DNA of 64,000 nucleotides from Desulfobacca acetoxidans DSM 11109 (GCF_000195295.1 NC_015388.1:2852001-2916000), one strand, 5' to 3'. Numbered from the stretch's first letter, positions 1 through 9,143 are shown. Numbers and translations: made by a program. The notes: generated from the sequence alone by a model not told the origin.

Positions 1-222
1 CCCGGCCGCCGCCTGCACCGTTACCTGCCTTCCTTTGGCCTGCATGACCAGGTAAGGATCCCATCCCATAATAGAATAGCGGGAACAATCCAGAGAGCCC
101 CCGGAGAGCAGCAGCATGGCATAGGGCGTCCGCCGCAGACCCCAAAAAAGGTTCTCCAGACCGCCAGGACCGGCCGGCAGGCTTAGAGGTCGGATAATCA
201 GATCAACAACCCGCCCTACCAT
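1..222 (-). CDS. pabB: PabB, aminodeoxychorismate synthase component I (N-terminal part, cut by window edge)
   Basis: Only the first 74 codons are inside the window; the gene continues to the left. The visible N-terminus contains PYAMLLLSGG, then CSRYSIMGWDP, the typical opening of chorismate-using PabB/TrpE proteins, in which the peptide is threatened to be short and PabB-like rather than TrpE-like. PabB converts chorismate to 4-amino-4-deoxychorismate in the cytoplasm for folate synthesis, using ammonia from PabA. The ATG at 222 lies 4 nt beyond the stop of the upstream amidotransferase gene (TGA at 229-227), with an AGGA some 13 nt before it, so the two are co-transcribed and probably co-translated. 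TrpE cannot be excluded from this fragment alone. Confidence 0.75.
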   Translation of the reverse strand, partial: MVGRVVDLIIRPLSLPAGPGGLENLFWGLRRTPYAMLLLSGGSLDCSRYSIMGWDPYLVMQAKGRQVTVQAAAG

Positions 223-226
223 GATA

Positions 227-886
227 TCAAAACTGTCCTGCCACGGCAGGCAAGGAAAAAGCAGCCGAGGTGGTTCGTTTAAGTCCGGAAAGCCTCCCTA
301 CCGGCGCCTTGACCGCGAACCCCGGCGCCAGCCGCAGGAAATTAGCGGCCAGCTCCCGGCCGTACTCGGTAAGAAAAGACTCCGGGTGGAACTGCACCCC
401 ATGGAGAGGATAACTCCAGTGGCTCAGTCCCATAATCACCCCATCAGCGCTGTAAGCCGTGACCATGAGCTCCTTGGAAGCCGGGCGGACCATAAGGGAG
501 TGATATCGGGCAGCCCAGAACGGGCAGGGCAGCCCTTTAAACAATCCGATCCCTTGGTGGAAAATCTGATGTCGTTTGCCGTGCACCGGCACCGGGGCCG
601 GCTCGGTAACGCCCCCAAAGACTTCATTAATCGCCTGCATCCCTAAACAGACGCCCAGGATGGGAAGAGTTTTATAAAAGTGAGCGATAACCGCCTTGCT
701 AAGGCCAGCGTCCTGCGGCGCTTTGGGACCCGGAGAGATACAGAGCCAATCAGGCCGAAGGGCCTCAAGTTGGTTCAGGCTGACCTGGTCATGCCGGAAG
801 ACCATGACCTCAAGCTCGAATTCAAAAAATAGCTGCACTAGGTTATAGGTAAAAGAATCATAGTTATCGATAATCACCAGCCGCAT
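227..886 (-). CDS. pabA: Glutamine amidotransferase component (PabA/TrpG)
   Basis: Class I glutamine amidotransferase that releases ammonia from glutamine for the adjacent PabB-type synthase. The N-terminus LVIIDNYDSFTYNLVQ, the nucleophile motif GVCLGMQAI and the C-terminal GVQFHPES supply the Cys-His-Glu triad. The ATG at 886 is chosen because GGGGGTGATC stands directly before it. An in-frame ATG at 946 would add 20 residues encoded across a hairpin. About 30 C-terminal residues beyond the usual family end (after FLRLAPGF) look unstructured. PabA and TrpG cannot be told apart by sequence; the PabB-like neighbour favours folate, though such subunits often serve both pathways. Confidence 0.88.
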   Translation of the reverse strand: MRLVIIDNYDSFTYNLVQLFFEFELEVMVFRHDQVSLNQLEALRPDWLCISPGPKAPQDAGLSKAVIAHFYKTLPILGVCLGMQAINEVFGGVTEPAPVPVHGKRHQIFHQGIGLFKGLPCPFWAARYHSLMVRPASKELMVTAYSADGVIMGLSHWSYPLHGVQFHPESFLTEYGRELAANFLRLAPGFAVKAPVGRLSGLKRTTSAAFSLPAVAGQF

Positions 887-907
887 GATCACCCCCAGAA
901 AAGCAAA

Positions 908-934
908 AGGCCACCCACTGAGTCTGGGTGGCCT
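908..934 (-). terminator. GC-rich hairpin before pabA (terminator or attenuator)
   Basis: A perfect 10-bp stem AGGCCACCCA (908-917) pairs with TGGGTGGCCT (925-934) around a 7-nt loop. Read on the minus strand it is followed by TTTTGCTTTT. It can end transcription from the PHP gene upstream, or act as an attenuator in the pabA leader, because a promoter-like sequence lies between the PHP stop and the hairpin. Confidence 0.6.
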
Positions 935-957
935 GCGCCTGAACATAACTCACTTAT

Positions 958-985
958 ATTCTATTTAATCATCTCAAAAAGTCAA
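958..985 (-). promoter_or_regulatory. Candidate sigma-70 promoter for pabA
   Basis: On the minus strand TTGACT (985-980) is followed after 16 nt by TAGAAT (963-958). It starts immediately after the PHP gene stop and would give a leader containing the hairpin at 908-934. Confidence 0.5.
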
Positions 986-988
986 TTT

Positions 989-1858
989 TTAAATCTTGCG
1001 GCCTAATTTTGCCTTCAGTTTCTCCACCAGTTTATAGGTCATAAAGCGCTGCTGTCTAACCTGCCCTAATTCAATGCCCGGTTTATTAGCCCCGTGGAAA
1101 TCCGAACCTCCGGTGCAGAGCAACCCCCATTCTTCCGCCAACCGGATAAAGGTTTCCTGCATGTCGGCTGAGTGTTCCGGGTAATAAACCTCCAGGCCAA
1201 CCAGTCCCCAATCCCGCAACTGGCCCAGTATCATTTTAAAATGTTGGATTGAAGTGTACTGGAGAGTGAAAGGATGAGCTAGAGACGCCACTCCCCCGGA
1301 GTCGTTGATCAAGCCGATGGCTTCCTGCGGTGGAAAACGGAATTTTCTCACGTAGGCCGGACCGCTATTACCGATATACCGTTCAAAAGCCTCGTGCAGG
1401 TCGGCCACATAACCCTTATTGAGCAGGACCCGGGCAATGTGGGGTCGACCCATCTGCCCGCTGCCACTGACTGCGGCCACCTCCTCTAACGTGATATCAA
1501 TTCCCAACCGGCGTAATTTGGCAATAATCTGTGGATTACGCTCGGCTCGGGCCCGTTGCAGCACCTGAAGCCGCTCGGCCAATCTTCGGTTGCGAAAATC
1601 GATGAAATAGCCCAAGATGTGCATAGAGCCCGGTTCATGTTCGGCACTGATCTCGATACCCGGGATCACTTCCAGCCCAACTTCCTTACCGGCTGCCAGG
1701 GCCTCCTCCAGTCCGTCGACGGTGTCGTGATCGGTCAGGGCTATCGCCTGCAATCCTCGGGACTTGGCCTTGATCACCACTTCCCGCGGGGAAAATGACC
1801 CATCGGAAGCGGTTGAGTGCACGTGCAGATCAACATATACTGTAGATTTATCTTTCAT
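989..1858 (-). CDS. PHP-domain phosphoesterase of the TrpH/RNase AM type
   Basis: A 289-residue PHP-superfamily metal hydrolase. The metal-binding motifs are all visible: DLHVHSTASDG near residue 11, TDHDT near 43, GIEIS near 67, RPHIAR near 139, SLAHPF near 194 and GGSDFHG near 252. The length and the inserted RPHIAR segment match the YciV/TrpH family, whose E. coli member (RNase AM) is a 5'-3' exonuclease acting on short oligonucleotides and on 3',5'-bisphosphonucleotides. The substrate here is inferred from family only. The gene lies between cdd and pabA on the same strand, with its own spacing on both sides. Confidence 0.85.
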   Translation of the reverse strand: MKDKSTVYVDLHVHSTASDGSFSPREVVIKAKSRGLQAIALTDHDTVDGLEEALAAGKEVGLEVIPGIEISAEHEPGSMHILGYFIDFRNRRLAERLQVLQRARAERNPQIIAKLRRLGIDITLEEVAAVSGSGQMGRPHIARVLLNKGYVADLHEAFERYIGNSGPAYVRKFRFPPQEAIGLINDSGGVASLAHPFTLQYTSIQHFKMILGQLRDWGLVGLEVYYPEHSADMQETFIRLAEEWGLLCTGGSDFHGANKPGIELGQVRQQRFMTYKLVEKLKAKLGRKI

Positions 1859-2032
1859 TAAGCGTCTCAGTTACCAATGTCGGCTACCGTGGTCAGATGT
1901 CAGTAATGGGTAATTAGCAGAGATTATTGTAACACCTTACTGGTCTGAGAGGAACATCAATCTTAGTAAAAGGTGCAGATTAGAGTGGGGCAGGCGGGAT
2001 ACGCGCCTCATTTCTGAGGGACTTCCAATCAC

Positions 2033-2437
2033 TTAGGGTTGCCGAAATTCAAAGGGGTAAGGGAGCAACTGCTCCATGGTCGCCACCTGATAGTCCCCCT
2101 TCGTATTCGCCATAATAACCTGGCAGGCGGGGGCAAATTCCGCCAAAACCTGGCGGCAGAGGCCGCAGGGAGGAATCGGCTGTGGCGTGTCGGCAATTAC
2201 CACCAGGGCTGTTAGCTGCCGCTGACCGGCGGCTACTGCAGCAAAAATCGCCACCCGCTCAGCACACATGGAGGCGCCGAATGAGGCGTTTTCGACGTTG
2301 CAGCCGGTAAAAACCTGTCCGTCGCCTGTCAGCACCGCCGCCCCCACGCGAAAATCCCCGGAATAGGGGGCGTAGGCCGCCTCCCTTGCCTGCCGGGCGG
2401 CAGCCATTAACGTATGGATGAGAGGTTTATCCAACAT
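2033..2437 (-). CDS. cdd: Cytidine deaminase
   Basis: A 134-residue zinc-dependent cytidine/deoxycytidine deaminase of pyrimidine salvage in the cytoplasm. The family start AAYAPYSGDFRVGAAV, the NVENASFG substrate loop, the CAER motif with zinc Cys and catalytic Glu, and the second zinc motif PCGLCRQVL are present. The length is that of the homotetrameric class. It is flanked by spacers on both sides and shows no obvious operon partner. Confidence 0.95.
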   Translation of the reverse strand: MLDKPLIHTLMAAARQAREAAYAPYSGDFRVGAAVLTGDGQVFTGCNVENASFGASMCAERVAIFAAVAAGQRQLTALVVIADTPQPIPPCGLCRQVLAEFAPACQVIMANTKGDYQVATMEQLLPYPFEFRQP

Positions 2438-2465
2438 GGCATGTGCACAACCTGTAAGTCACCCC

Positions 2466-2526
2466 AAACCATAAAAATCACTTACCAATGGCACAGGCTT
2501 TCCAGCCTGTGCAGAAGGTATTTTCC
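2466..2526 (+). repeat. Dispersed hairpin repeat, family A (copy 1)
   Basis: An AAACCATAAAAAT stretch, then the palindrome GCACAGGCT-TTCC-AGCCTGTGC (2491-2512), then an AGGTATTTTCC tail. The same three-part unit recurs at about 21.9, 27.5, 31.6, 32.8, 39.7 and 49.5 kb, always between genes and always in this orientation. Confidence 0.75.
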
Positions 2527-2581
2527 GACCAGCAACTGAAAACTAAGAGCTTTATTTCTACGCACCGTATTCCTTCGTTGG

Positions 2582-3184
2582 TCAACCGAAAAGCCTCTGA
2601 AAACCGCTAATGGCCGCCTGCACATCGGGCCGGGTGACGACCGCCGAAATAGCGCAGATACCGTCGGCACCGGCTGCGATCACCGCCGGGGCGTTGTCCT
2701 GGTTGATGCCGCCAATAGCGATTAGGGGCAGGTTTACCCGGCGGCGGACTTCCCGCAGCAGACGCAGCCCGGCCGGCGCCCCGGCATCAGGTTTTGTATG
2801 GGTGGCAAAGATAGGGGCAACACCTAAATAATCGGCTCCCTGACGGGCTGCTTCCAAAGCCTGTTCCATGGTGTTGACCGTGATACCGATAATCTTTCCT
2901 GCTCCCAGCCAGCGGCGGGCCTCGCGGCAGGAAAGATCTTTTTGGCCTAAATGGACGCCGTCGGCCCCTACCGCCAACGCCACTTCTACCCGATCATTGA
3001 TGAGAAAGAACGCCCCTTGACATAACCGCCGCAGCAGCCTGGCCTCGGCAATCAAGGCAGCATCATCAGCCCATTTGTCACGGTATTGCACCACCCTGAC
3101 GCCAGCGGCCAGGGCACTCTGGACATCGCTAACATTACCGGCTCGGCTCAGTCTGGCGTCAGTGATAAAGTAGTAGCCCTTCAT
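2582..3184 (-). CDS. thiE: Thiamine-phosphate synthase
   Basis: A TIM-barrel enzyme that joins HMP pyrophosphate and hydroxyethylthiazole phosphate to give thiamine monophosphate. The 200 residues show VQYRDK, LINDRVEVALAVGADGVHLGQ, the phosphate loop region GVAPIFATHTKPDAG and LIAIGGIN, all typical of ThiE. The ATG overlaps the stop of thiM by 4 nt (ATGA), so the two are translationally coupled and together make a thiazole-salvage pair. Confidence 0.95.
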   Translation of the reverse strand: MKGYYFITDARLSRAGNVSDVQSALAAGVRVVQYRDKWADDAALIAEARLLRRLCQGAFFLINDRVEVALAVGADGVHLGQKDLSCREARRWLGAGKIIGITVNTMEQALEAARQGADYLGVAPIFATHTKPDAGAPAGLRLLREVRRRVNLPLIAIGGINQDNAPAVIAAGADGICAISAVVTRPDVQAAISGFQRLFG

Positions 3185-3984
3185 TCCGCCAGCTTCATCC
3201 TCTCCTGCAGAGTCGTTTCATCCAGATAAAAGAGGGCGTCAAGCAGTTTCTCTTTAAAGCTAACCGGTCCTAACGCTGTTTGAGCGGCGACTTCCGCCGC
3301 CACGCCAAAACAGGTCAGGGCGACTGCCGCCGCGACGGTCAGGTCAGGCTCCACCGCCGCAAAGGCGCCGATCACCGAGGCCGCCATACAACCGCCGCCT
3401 ACCACGTGTGCCATGATGGGGTGGCCATTTCGAACGAGATAAAGCCTGGCGGAATCGGCCACGATGTCCTCCGCCCCGGTGACCACCACCACCGACTGCC
3501 GTTCACGAGCCAGGGCTTGCGCCGTCTGGCGCAGGTCGAGAGCCACTGCGGCGGCATCCACGCCCCTGGTGCGCACCTGGGCGCCGCTCAGGCGGGCGAT
3601 CTCCGAAGCGTTGCCTTTCACAATATCAATACGGACCTCGTCAAACAGTCGCAGACAGGCTTCATCCCGCATGGCAGTGGACCCAGCGCCGCAGGCATCC
3701 AAAACTACCGGAATGCCTTGGGCATTGGCCGCTCGCACCGCCAGAAGCATGGCCTCAACCAACTCCCGCGTCAGGGTGCCGATATTGAGCACCAGGGAAG
3801 ACGCCAAGCCGGTCATTTCCGCTGCCTCCTCTCGGGCATGGGCCATCACCGGCGAGCCGCCGAGAACCTTCACTACCTGGGCGCAGTCGTAGATAGTCAC
3901 CCAATTGGTGATATGGTGTACCACCGGCTGGGTCTCACGCAGGCGCTGAAGCGCACCTGCGAGGTTGGGTACGGAACCCGTCAT
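3181..3984 (-). CDS. thiM: Hydroxyethylthiazole kinase
   Basis: Ribokinase-fold kinase that phosphorylates 4-methyl-5-(2-hydroxyethyl)thiazole in thiamine salvage. Recognised by HHITNWVT, the GGSPVMAHA segment, [30 protein letters not shown] and the catalytic-loop [13 protein letters not shown] near the C-terminus. At 267 residues it has the usual length. It overlaps glnS upstream (ATG within the glnS stop region, 4 nt) and thiE downstream (4 nt), giving an unbroken glnS-thiM-thiE transcript. Confidence 0.95.
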   Translation of the reverse strand: MTGSVPNLAGALQRLRETQPVVHHITNWVTIYDCAQVVKVLGGSPVMAHAREEAAEMTGLASSLVLNIGTLTRELVEAMLLAVRAANAQGIPVVLDACGAGSTAMRDEACLRLFDEVRIDIVKGNASEIARLSGAQVRTRGVDAAAVALDLRQTAQALARERQSVVVVTGAEDIVADSARLYLVRNGHPIMAHVVGGGCMAASVIGAFAAVEPDLTVAAAVALTCFGVAAEVAAQTALGPVSFKEKLLDALFYLDETTLQERMKLAE

Positions 3985-5681
3985 GGTGCTTTTACCTTCT
4001 TTTCTGATTCCTGGAGCTTGGCCCAGGCATCCCTTAGGGTTACCGTGCGGTTGAATATTAAATTGCCCTTGGTGGCATCCGGGTCAACGCAGAAATACCC
4101 TTGCCGCTCAAATTGGTAGTGGCTGCCTGGCGCGGCATTGGCCAGAGTCGGCTCCACCCAGCAAGGGCGGATGGTCTCGAGGGAGTTGGGGTTGAGGAAC
4201 TGTTTAAAGTCTCCCTCCTCCGCAGCCGGATGGGGAACGCTGAACAACCGGTCATAGAGGCGCACCTCTACCGGCAGGGCGTGGGCCGCCGATACCCAGT
4301 GCAGGGTGGCCTTGACCCGCCGCCCATCCGGGGCGTCACCACCCCGGGTTTCCGGATCATAGGTGCAGCGCAGTTCCACTACCTCGCCCGTGGCCGGATC
4401 TTTTACCATACCAATACATTTCAGGAAGAAGGCATAGCGCAGTCGCACCTCCCGCCCCGGGGAGAGCCGGAAAAACTTCTTGGGCGGTTCCTCCAGAAAA
4501 TCCTCCCGTTCAATGTACAACTCACGCGAGAAGGGAACCTTCCGGGTTCCGGCGGCCGGGTCTTCCGGGTTATTGATAGCCTCCAGCTCTTCCACCTGAC
4601 CCTCCGGATAGTTTTCGATCACCACCTTCAGGGGATGCAACACTGCCATGACCCGGGGGACCCAGCGGTTGAGCTCTTCACGGACACAATACTCCAAGAG
4701 CGCCAGATCCACCAGGTTTTCCCGTTTACCCACGCCGATGCGTTCGCAAAAGGTACGGATGGCGGCGGGCGGGTAGCCTCGGCGGCGCAGCCCGGCCAAG
4801 GTCGGCATCCGCGGATCGTCCCACCCATTGACCAGCCCTTCCTGCACCAACTGGATGAGCCGGCGTTTGCTGAGCACCGTATGGCTTAAGTTCAGGCGGG
4901 CGAATTCTAGCTGTTGCGGGTGATGAATCCCCAACTGCTCCAGATACCAGTCATAGAGTGCCCGATGGTCCTCATATTCCATGGTGCAGATGGAGTGGGT
5001 GATACCTTCGATGGAATCGCATTGGCCGTGAGCCCAATCATACATAGGGTAGATGCACCAGGAATCGCCGGTGCGGTGATGCGGATCATGCTTAATGCGG
5101 TACATCACCGGATCTCTCAGGTTGATATTGGGAGCAGCCATATCAATCTTGGCCCTGAGGGTGAGGGCGCCGTCGGGGAATTCCCCGGCCCGCATCCGGG
5201 CGAAGAGGTCCAGGTTTTCCGAAACCGGGCGGTTGCGATAAGGGCTCTCCTTTCCCGGCGCCGTCAGGGTACCGCGAAATTCCCGCATCTCCTCGGGACT
5301 CAAGGCACAAACAAAGGCCTTGCCAGCCTTGATCAATTGCACGGCCCAGTCATAGAGCTGTTCAAAATAATCAGAGGCGTAGTAGAGACGGTCATCCCAA
5401 TCAAACCCCAGCCAGTGCACGTCCGCCTGGATGGATTCGACATACTCCACTTCCTCTCGGCTCGGGTTGGTATCGTCAAAGCGGAAGTTGCAATAACCGC
5501 CAAAATCCGCCGCCAAACCGAAGTTCAGACAGATGGACTTGGCATGACCGATGTGGAGATAACCGTTGGGTTCGGGCGGGAAACGGGTGACCACCCGGCC
5601 GCCAAACTTGCCGGTGCGCAGATCCTCCTCCATGATATAGCGGATGAAATTGGGCAGCGGGGTGGCATGATGATTCTCCAT
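3981..5681 (-). CDS. glnS: Glutaminyl-tRNA synthetase
   Basis: Class I aminoacyl-tRNA synthetase, 566 residues, charging tRNA-Gln with glutamine. The HIGH box reads HIGHAKS near residue 43 and the KMSKS box VLSKRRL near residue 269; the central part carries [13 protein letters not shown], and the C-terminal beta-barrel anticodon domains follow. The enzyme implies direct Gln-tRNA charging rather than reliance on the GatCAB transamidation route only. AAGGAG stands before the ATG at 5681. The link to thiM/thiE through 4-nt overlaps has no obvious metabolic reason. Confidence 0.96.
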   Translation of the reverse strand: MENHHATPLPNFIRYIMEEDLRTGKFGGRVVTRFPPEPNGYLHIGHAKSICLNFGLAADFGGYCNFRFDDTNPSREEVEYVESIQADVHWLGFDWDDRLYYASDYFEQLYDWAVQLIKAGKAFVCALSPEEMREFRGTLTAPGKESPYRNRPVSENLDLFARMRAGEFPDGALTLRAKIDMAAPNINLRDPVMYRIKHDPHHRTGDSWCIYPMYDWAHGQCDSIEGITHSICTMEYEDHRALYDWYLEQLGIHHPQQLEFARLNLSHTVLSKRRLIQLVQEGLVNGWDDPRMPTLAGLRRRGYPPAAIRTFCERIGVGKRENLVDLALLEYCVREELNRWVPRVMAVLHPLKVVIENYPEGQVEELEAINNPEDPAAGTRKVPFSRELYIEREDFLEEPPKKFFRLSPGREVRLRYAFFLKCIGMVKDPATGEVVELRCTYDPETRGGDAPDGRRVKATLHWVSAAHALPVEVRLYDRLFSVPHPAAEEGDFKQFLNPNSLETIRPCWVEPTLANAAPGSHYQFERQGYFCVDPDATKGNLIFNRTVTLRDAWAKLQESEKKVKAP

Positions 5682-5885
5682 TCATATTCTCCTTGAAAAA
5701 TCATTTGCGTCATCTGAGGAACTATAGTTTAAAGCTTCCGGTTTCAGATTAAAATCAAAGATAATATTCTCAAGAGGTATTTTTGGGCAGACACGGATAT
5801 CATTATCTCTTCTCAAAACTTGAAGCTCATACTCTTCTTTCTAATTCGAGGGAAAAATGAACCCTTAGGGAGAAGATATTCAAGT

Positions 5886-6248
5886 TCATACATCGATATC
5901 TGAGGGAATTGGAGGCATAAACTGCTCTAAGAGGGGCAATAATTCGGGCAATTGCCTAGTGATAATTTCGCAGATCTCCTCCTCGTTGATAATTTCATAC
6001 TCATGGATAAGAACGTTCCGCAAAGCAATAATCTGTCGCCAAGGGATTTCCGGATGTTCTTGTTTAAAAGCCTTGGAAAGCTTGCGAGCTGTCTCTCCCA
6101 GAATCGCCAGATTGCGCTCAACAGCATCCTTGAGCAGGTCATTGTCTATAAAACTCGCGAAATTCTCATCTTTAATATAACCGATGATCTTTTCCCCAAC
6201 CTGAACCATATCGAAAAGAAAAGCCGGGTCTCGAGCCTCAAGTGGCAT
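5886..6248 (-). CDS. hepT: HepT-type HEPN toxin (DUF86)
   Basis: A small alpha-helical HEPN protein, about 120 residues from the ATG at 6248. The RNase-like motif RNVLIHEY matches the HepT R-x4-H-x-Y signature. HepT proteins act as toxic ribonucleases that are silenced when the partner MntA adds AMP to the Tyr of this motif; this is family knowledge. The start overlaps the end of the nucleotidyltransferase gene by 11 nt, the standard MntA-HepT arrangement. A longer reading frame from 6278 exists but would overlap mntA more deeply. Confidence 0.85.
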   Translation of the reverse strand: MPLEARDPAFLFDMVQVGEKIIGYIKDENFASFIDNDLLKDAVERNLAILGETARKLSKAFKQEHPEIPWRQIIALRNVLIHEYEIINEEEICEIITRQLPELLPLLEQFMPPIPSDIDV

Positions 6249-6543
6249 AAATAACCTTTTCGGTTGCCAAAATATCATGTCTCCGAAAGGGGTTGCGGAT
6301 ATTTTTTTTCTCTACCAGGTCAATCTGGCGGCCAAAGATGTCTGCTAACTCATCCAGCATGGCCAATCGGTTGGCCAATGTCATATGGACTCCCGGTTCC
6401 AGAGTAATCAAGACGTCAACATCGCTCTCCGGTCTGAAATCTTCTCGGAGTACTGAACCGAAGAGAGACATCTCCTTAATCTGCCAACGTCGGCAAAAAG
6501 CCTCGATTTTCGCCTGAGGGATATGAATGTTTCTCAGTTTCAT
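6238..6543 (-). CDS. mntA: MntA-type minimal nucleotidyltransferase antitoxin
   Basis: About 101 residues with the nucleotidyltransferase core LFGSVLREDFRPESDVDVLI (G-S-x10-D-x-D), the signature of MNT-fold antitoxins that AMPylate the cognate HEPN toxin. The ATG at 6543 is preferred over a GTG at 6546. It overlaps hepT. The pair and its flanks are more AT-rich than neighbouring genes, consistent with a transferred module. A second MNT/HEPN pair lies at 41.7-42.0 kb. Confidence 0.85.
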   Translation of the reverse strand: MKLRNIHIPQAKIEAFCRRWQIKEMSLFGSVLREDFRPESDVDVLITLEPGVHMTLANRLAMLDELADIFGRQIDLVEKKNIRNPFRRHDILATEKVIYAT

Positions 6544-6678
6544 CACTTTAACGAAGAATATCTAGGGTAAATGCCTTTGGCATATTTACTTTCTTCCTTC
6601 CCTGAAGTCGATATCGCTTTGATAATTATAACATTGCACATAAAATAACATAAACGCCAACAGTAAGAAATCAATACC

Positions 6679-8412
6679 ATGAAAAATCATGAAATTGCCA
6701 GAATCTTTCAGGTGATTGCGGAATATTTGGAAATGGAGGGGGTTCGCTTCAAACCCTATGCCTACCAGAAGGCCGCCCTCACGCTGGAGAACCTCAAGGA
6801 CAGCGTCGAAGATATCTACAACCAGGGCGGTCTTAAGGGTCTGAAGGCCATCCCCGGAGTGGGGGAGAGCATTGCCCAAAAGATCGAGGAGTATTTAAAC
6901 ACCGGGAAGATCGAGTATTATGAAGAGTTCCGGCGGAAATTGCCCATCGATTTGGATGCGCTGATCGCCGTAGAGGGCATGGGTCCGAAAAAGGCCAAGA
7001 TGCTCTTCGAGAAGCTGGGTATCACCAATCTCACCGAGTTAGAGGAGGCTGCCAGGTCTCATAAAATTGCCCCCTTAAAAGGATTCGGCGACAAGACGGA
7101 AGCCAACATCATAGAGGGCATCGAATTTGTCAAAAAAAGCACCGGCCGGTTTCTTTTGGGAGAAGTCCTGCCGCTGGCCGACCGGGTACTGGCAACCCTG
7201 CGAGCCCTGCCCGAGGTCCAGCGGGCCGATGTCGCCGGGTCCCTCAGGCGGATGAAAGAGACCATTGGCGACCTGGATTTCCTGGCGATTTCCTCCCAGC
7301 CGGAGAAGGTCATGGACTTCTTTGTCTCACAACCCGAAGTAGTCAAGGTCTATGGCCGCGGTCAGACCAAGTCCTCAGTCCGCCTGCGCCAGGGCGTAGA
7401 CATGGACCTGAGGGTGATCCCGCCCGGGAGCTACGGCGCCGCTCTGCAATATTTTTCCGGCTCCAAAGAACACAACATCGCCCTTCGGCAGATCGCCATC
7501 GACAAGGATTACAAACTCAACGAATACGGACTGTTCGAAGGAGACCGCATGATAGCCGGGGCGACCGAAGAAGAGGTCTACGCTAAACTCGGTCTTCCTT
7601 GGATACCCCCAGAACTGCGGGAGGACCGGGGTGAGATTCAGGCTGCTCAGGCCGGGACCCTCCCAACCCTGATTCGCTTGGAGGATATCAGGGGTGACCT
7701 GCACGTCCACTCCGCTTGGGATGGCGGGGTCAACTCAATCGCAGAAATTGCCCAGGCAGCAATGGCTCTAGGCTATGAATATGTCGGCATCTCGGATCAT
7801 ACCCAGTTCCTGCGCATCGAACACGGGTTGGATGAAAAACAACTGCGCCAGCGGAACCGGGAGATCGACGCCTTAAACGAAAAGTTGCGCCGGGCAGGCA
7901 AACACTTCACGGTCCTGAAAGGTTGTGAAGCCAACATCATGAATGACGGGTCGATCGATATAACGGATGAAGTCCTGGCGGAGCTGGACTATGTTATCGC
8001 CGGTATTCACTCCACCTTTCGCATGCCCCGGGTCGAAATGATGGCGCGGCTGCGAACCGCGATGAACAACCCTCACGTAGATATCATTGCCCATCCCACC
8101 GGCCGGATTTTAAAGAAACGGGAAGAATACGAGGTAGCGGTGGGTGAATTGCTCAAGATCGCCAGAGAAACCGGAACAATTCTAGAAATTAACTCCTATC
8201 CGGAACGCTTGGACCTCGGGGACAGCAATATCCTGGCAGCCAAACGGACGGGGGTCAAAATGATCATCAATACCGACGCCCACCATATCGATCAACTCCG
8301 TTACCTGCCCTACGGCATTGCCCAGGCGCGGCGGGGATGGGCGGAGAAGGATGATATTGTCAATGCCTGGGGACTAAAGAAATTTTTGGAATTCATGAAA
8401 CCTGGGCGCTAA
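6679..8412 (+). CDS. polX: DNA polymerase X family protein with C-terminal PHP domain
   Basis: A 577-residue bacterial PolX. The N-terminal helix-hairpin-helix region (LKAIPGVGESIAQKI near residue 58) is followed by the nucleotidyltransferase palm with AGSLRRMKETIGDLDFL near residue 196, then the C-terminal PHP domain with DLHVHSAWDGG near 340, ISDHTQF, HST, HPTGR and NTDAHH. In the family this protein fills short gaps in base-excision repair and the PHP domain gives 3'-5' exonuclease and AP-endonuclease activity. Length and domain order are normal. It stands alone between the HepT/MntA pair and a small unknown gene. Confidence 0.93.
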   Translation: MKNHEIARIFQVIAEYLEMEGVRFKPYAYQKAALTLENLKDSVEDIYNQGGLKGLKAIPGVGESIAQKIEEYLNTGKIEYYEEFRRKLPIDLDALIAVEGMGPKKAKMLFEKLGITNLTELEEAARSHKIAPLKGFGDKTEANIIEGIEFVKKSTGRFLLGEVLPLADRVLATLRALPEVQRADVAGSLRRMKETIGDLDFLAISSQPEKVMDFFVSQPEVVKVYGRGQTKSSVRLRQGVDMDLRVIPPGSYGAALQYFSGSKEHNIALRQIAIDKDYKLNEYGLFEGDRMIAGATEEEVYAKLGLPWIPPELREDRGEIQAAQAGTLPTLIRLEDIRGDLHVHSAWDGGVNSIAEIAQAAMALGYEYVGISDHTQFLRIEHGLDEKQLRQRNREIDALNEKLRRAGKHFTVLKGCEANIMNDGSIDITDEVLAELDYVIAGIHSTFRMPRVEMMARLRTAMNNPHVDIIAHPTGRILKKREEYEVAVGELLKIARETGTILEINSYPERLDLGDSNILAAKRTGVKMIINTDAHHIDQLRYLPYGIAQARRGWAEKDDIVNAWGLKKFLEFMKPGR

Positions 8413-8461
8413 AGCCTAAAACTGGCGTCTCAGAAATCAGTCGGGTGCCGGAGGATCAACC

Positions 8462-8812
8462 ATGAGCCGCTACATGCAGATCACAGTCACCGTTCGTCCC
8501 TATTATCAACCGGATCTGGCGGCGGCGTTTCCAAGACTGGCCCGCCACCTGGGCTTTCTCAATCCGGATATAGCACAGGCCAACCCGTCGCTCTTCGACC
8601 TGGCGGGGCAGGTGGATAAGCTTCTCTATTCCTATGATGGCACTCCTTTGAGAGAGATTCTTCTCAGACACCATAAAACGATCCGCCAACTGCACCAGGA
8701 TATCGAAGTGAATATTGCCGATTGGAATCTCGCCGCCGCTGACCGATTGCTCTACCGTCTGGAAGACATCTTCGACCGGCTGGAGTCTGAACTGGATTCG
8801 GTACCGCTGTAA
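8462..8812 (+). CDS. Small hypothetical protein (116 aa)
   Basis: I do not recognise the family. The plus-strand frame is favoured by GGAGGA eight bases before the ATG at 8462. The product is soluble, without signal peptide or membrane segment; the C-terminal half (LYRLEDIFDRLESEL) looks like an amphipathic helix or short coiled coil. A nearly co-extensive open frame on the minus strand has no ribosome site and is judged a shadow. It follows polX by 49 nt and may share its transcript. Confidence 0.6.
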   Translation: MSRYMQITVTVRPYYQPDLAAAFPRLARHLGFLNPDIAQANPSLFDLAGQVDKLLYSYDGTPLREILLRHHKTIRQLHQDIEVNIADWNLAAADRLLYRLEDIFDRLESELDSVPL

Positions 8813-9143
8813 CACTTCGCTATTCCAAGAGGAATTTCTTTCTGGTGAAAGTTGTTTAGAGGGCGATGCCTGGAACCCTCCTTATTCAAGAACCGCTCCC
8901 TCAAAGAAAGACCTCAATGCCGCCGCATACATGAGGGACGCCTGCCGGTACAAAACTTAGTCCTGCCCGACATCGCAAATTTACCTAAGTAACTGAATAA
9001 TGTAAAACTCTTTTGTGAGAAGTTGCACGATCTAATAGCCTGTATCTGTTGACATCGTTTTTTCAACCTGATACCATAATGACTATCTTTAGCCCTCCTG
9101 CAGTCAGAATCGCCGTCTACCTTAAATAGAGAAGATCAGTCCG
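8813..9143. other. Intergenic stretch with a promoter candidate
   Basis: No convincing gene. The frame of the upstream ORF region continues but lacks a ribosome site. The only readable signal is a promoter candidate at 9049-9077 for the histidine kinase gene. Confidence 0.5.
9049..9077 (+). promoter_or_regulatory. Candidate sigma-70 promoter of the hybrid histidine kinase
   Basis: A perfect TTGACA at 9049-9054, 17 nt, then TACCAT at 9072-9077, ending about 65 nt before the start codon at 9144. Confidence 0.5.

Noticed and set aside
3280-4119. Long plus-strand frames opposite thiM
   Set aside because: They are antisense to a clear thiM gene, show no family motif and no ribosome site.
4101-5696. 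Two frames of about 260 codons opposite glnS
   Set aside because: Antisense shadows of a conserved GlnRS; amino-acid composition is implausible.
8456-8815. Minus-strand frame opposite the 116-aa gene
   Set aside because: The plus-strand gene has a good ribosome site; this frame has none.
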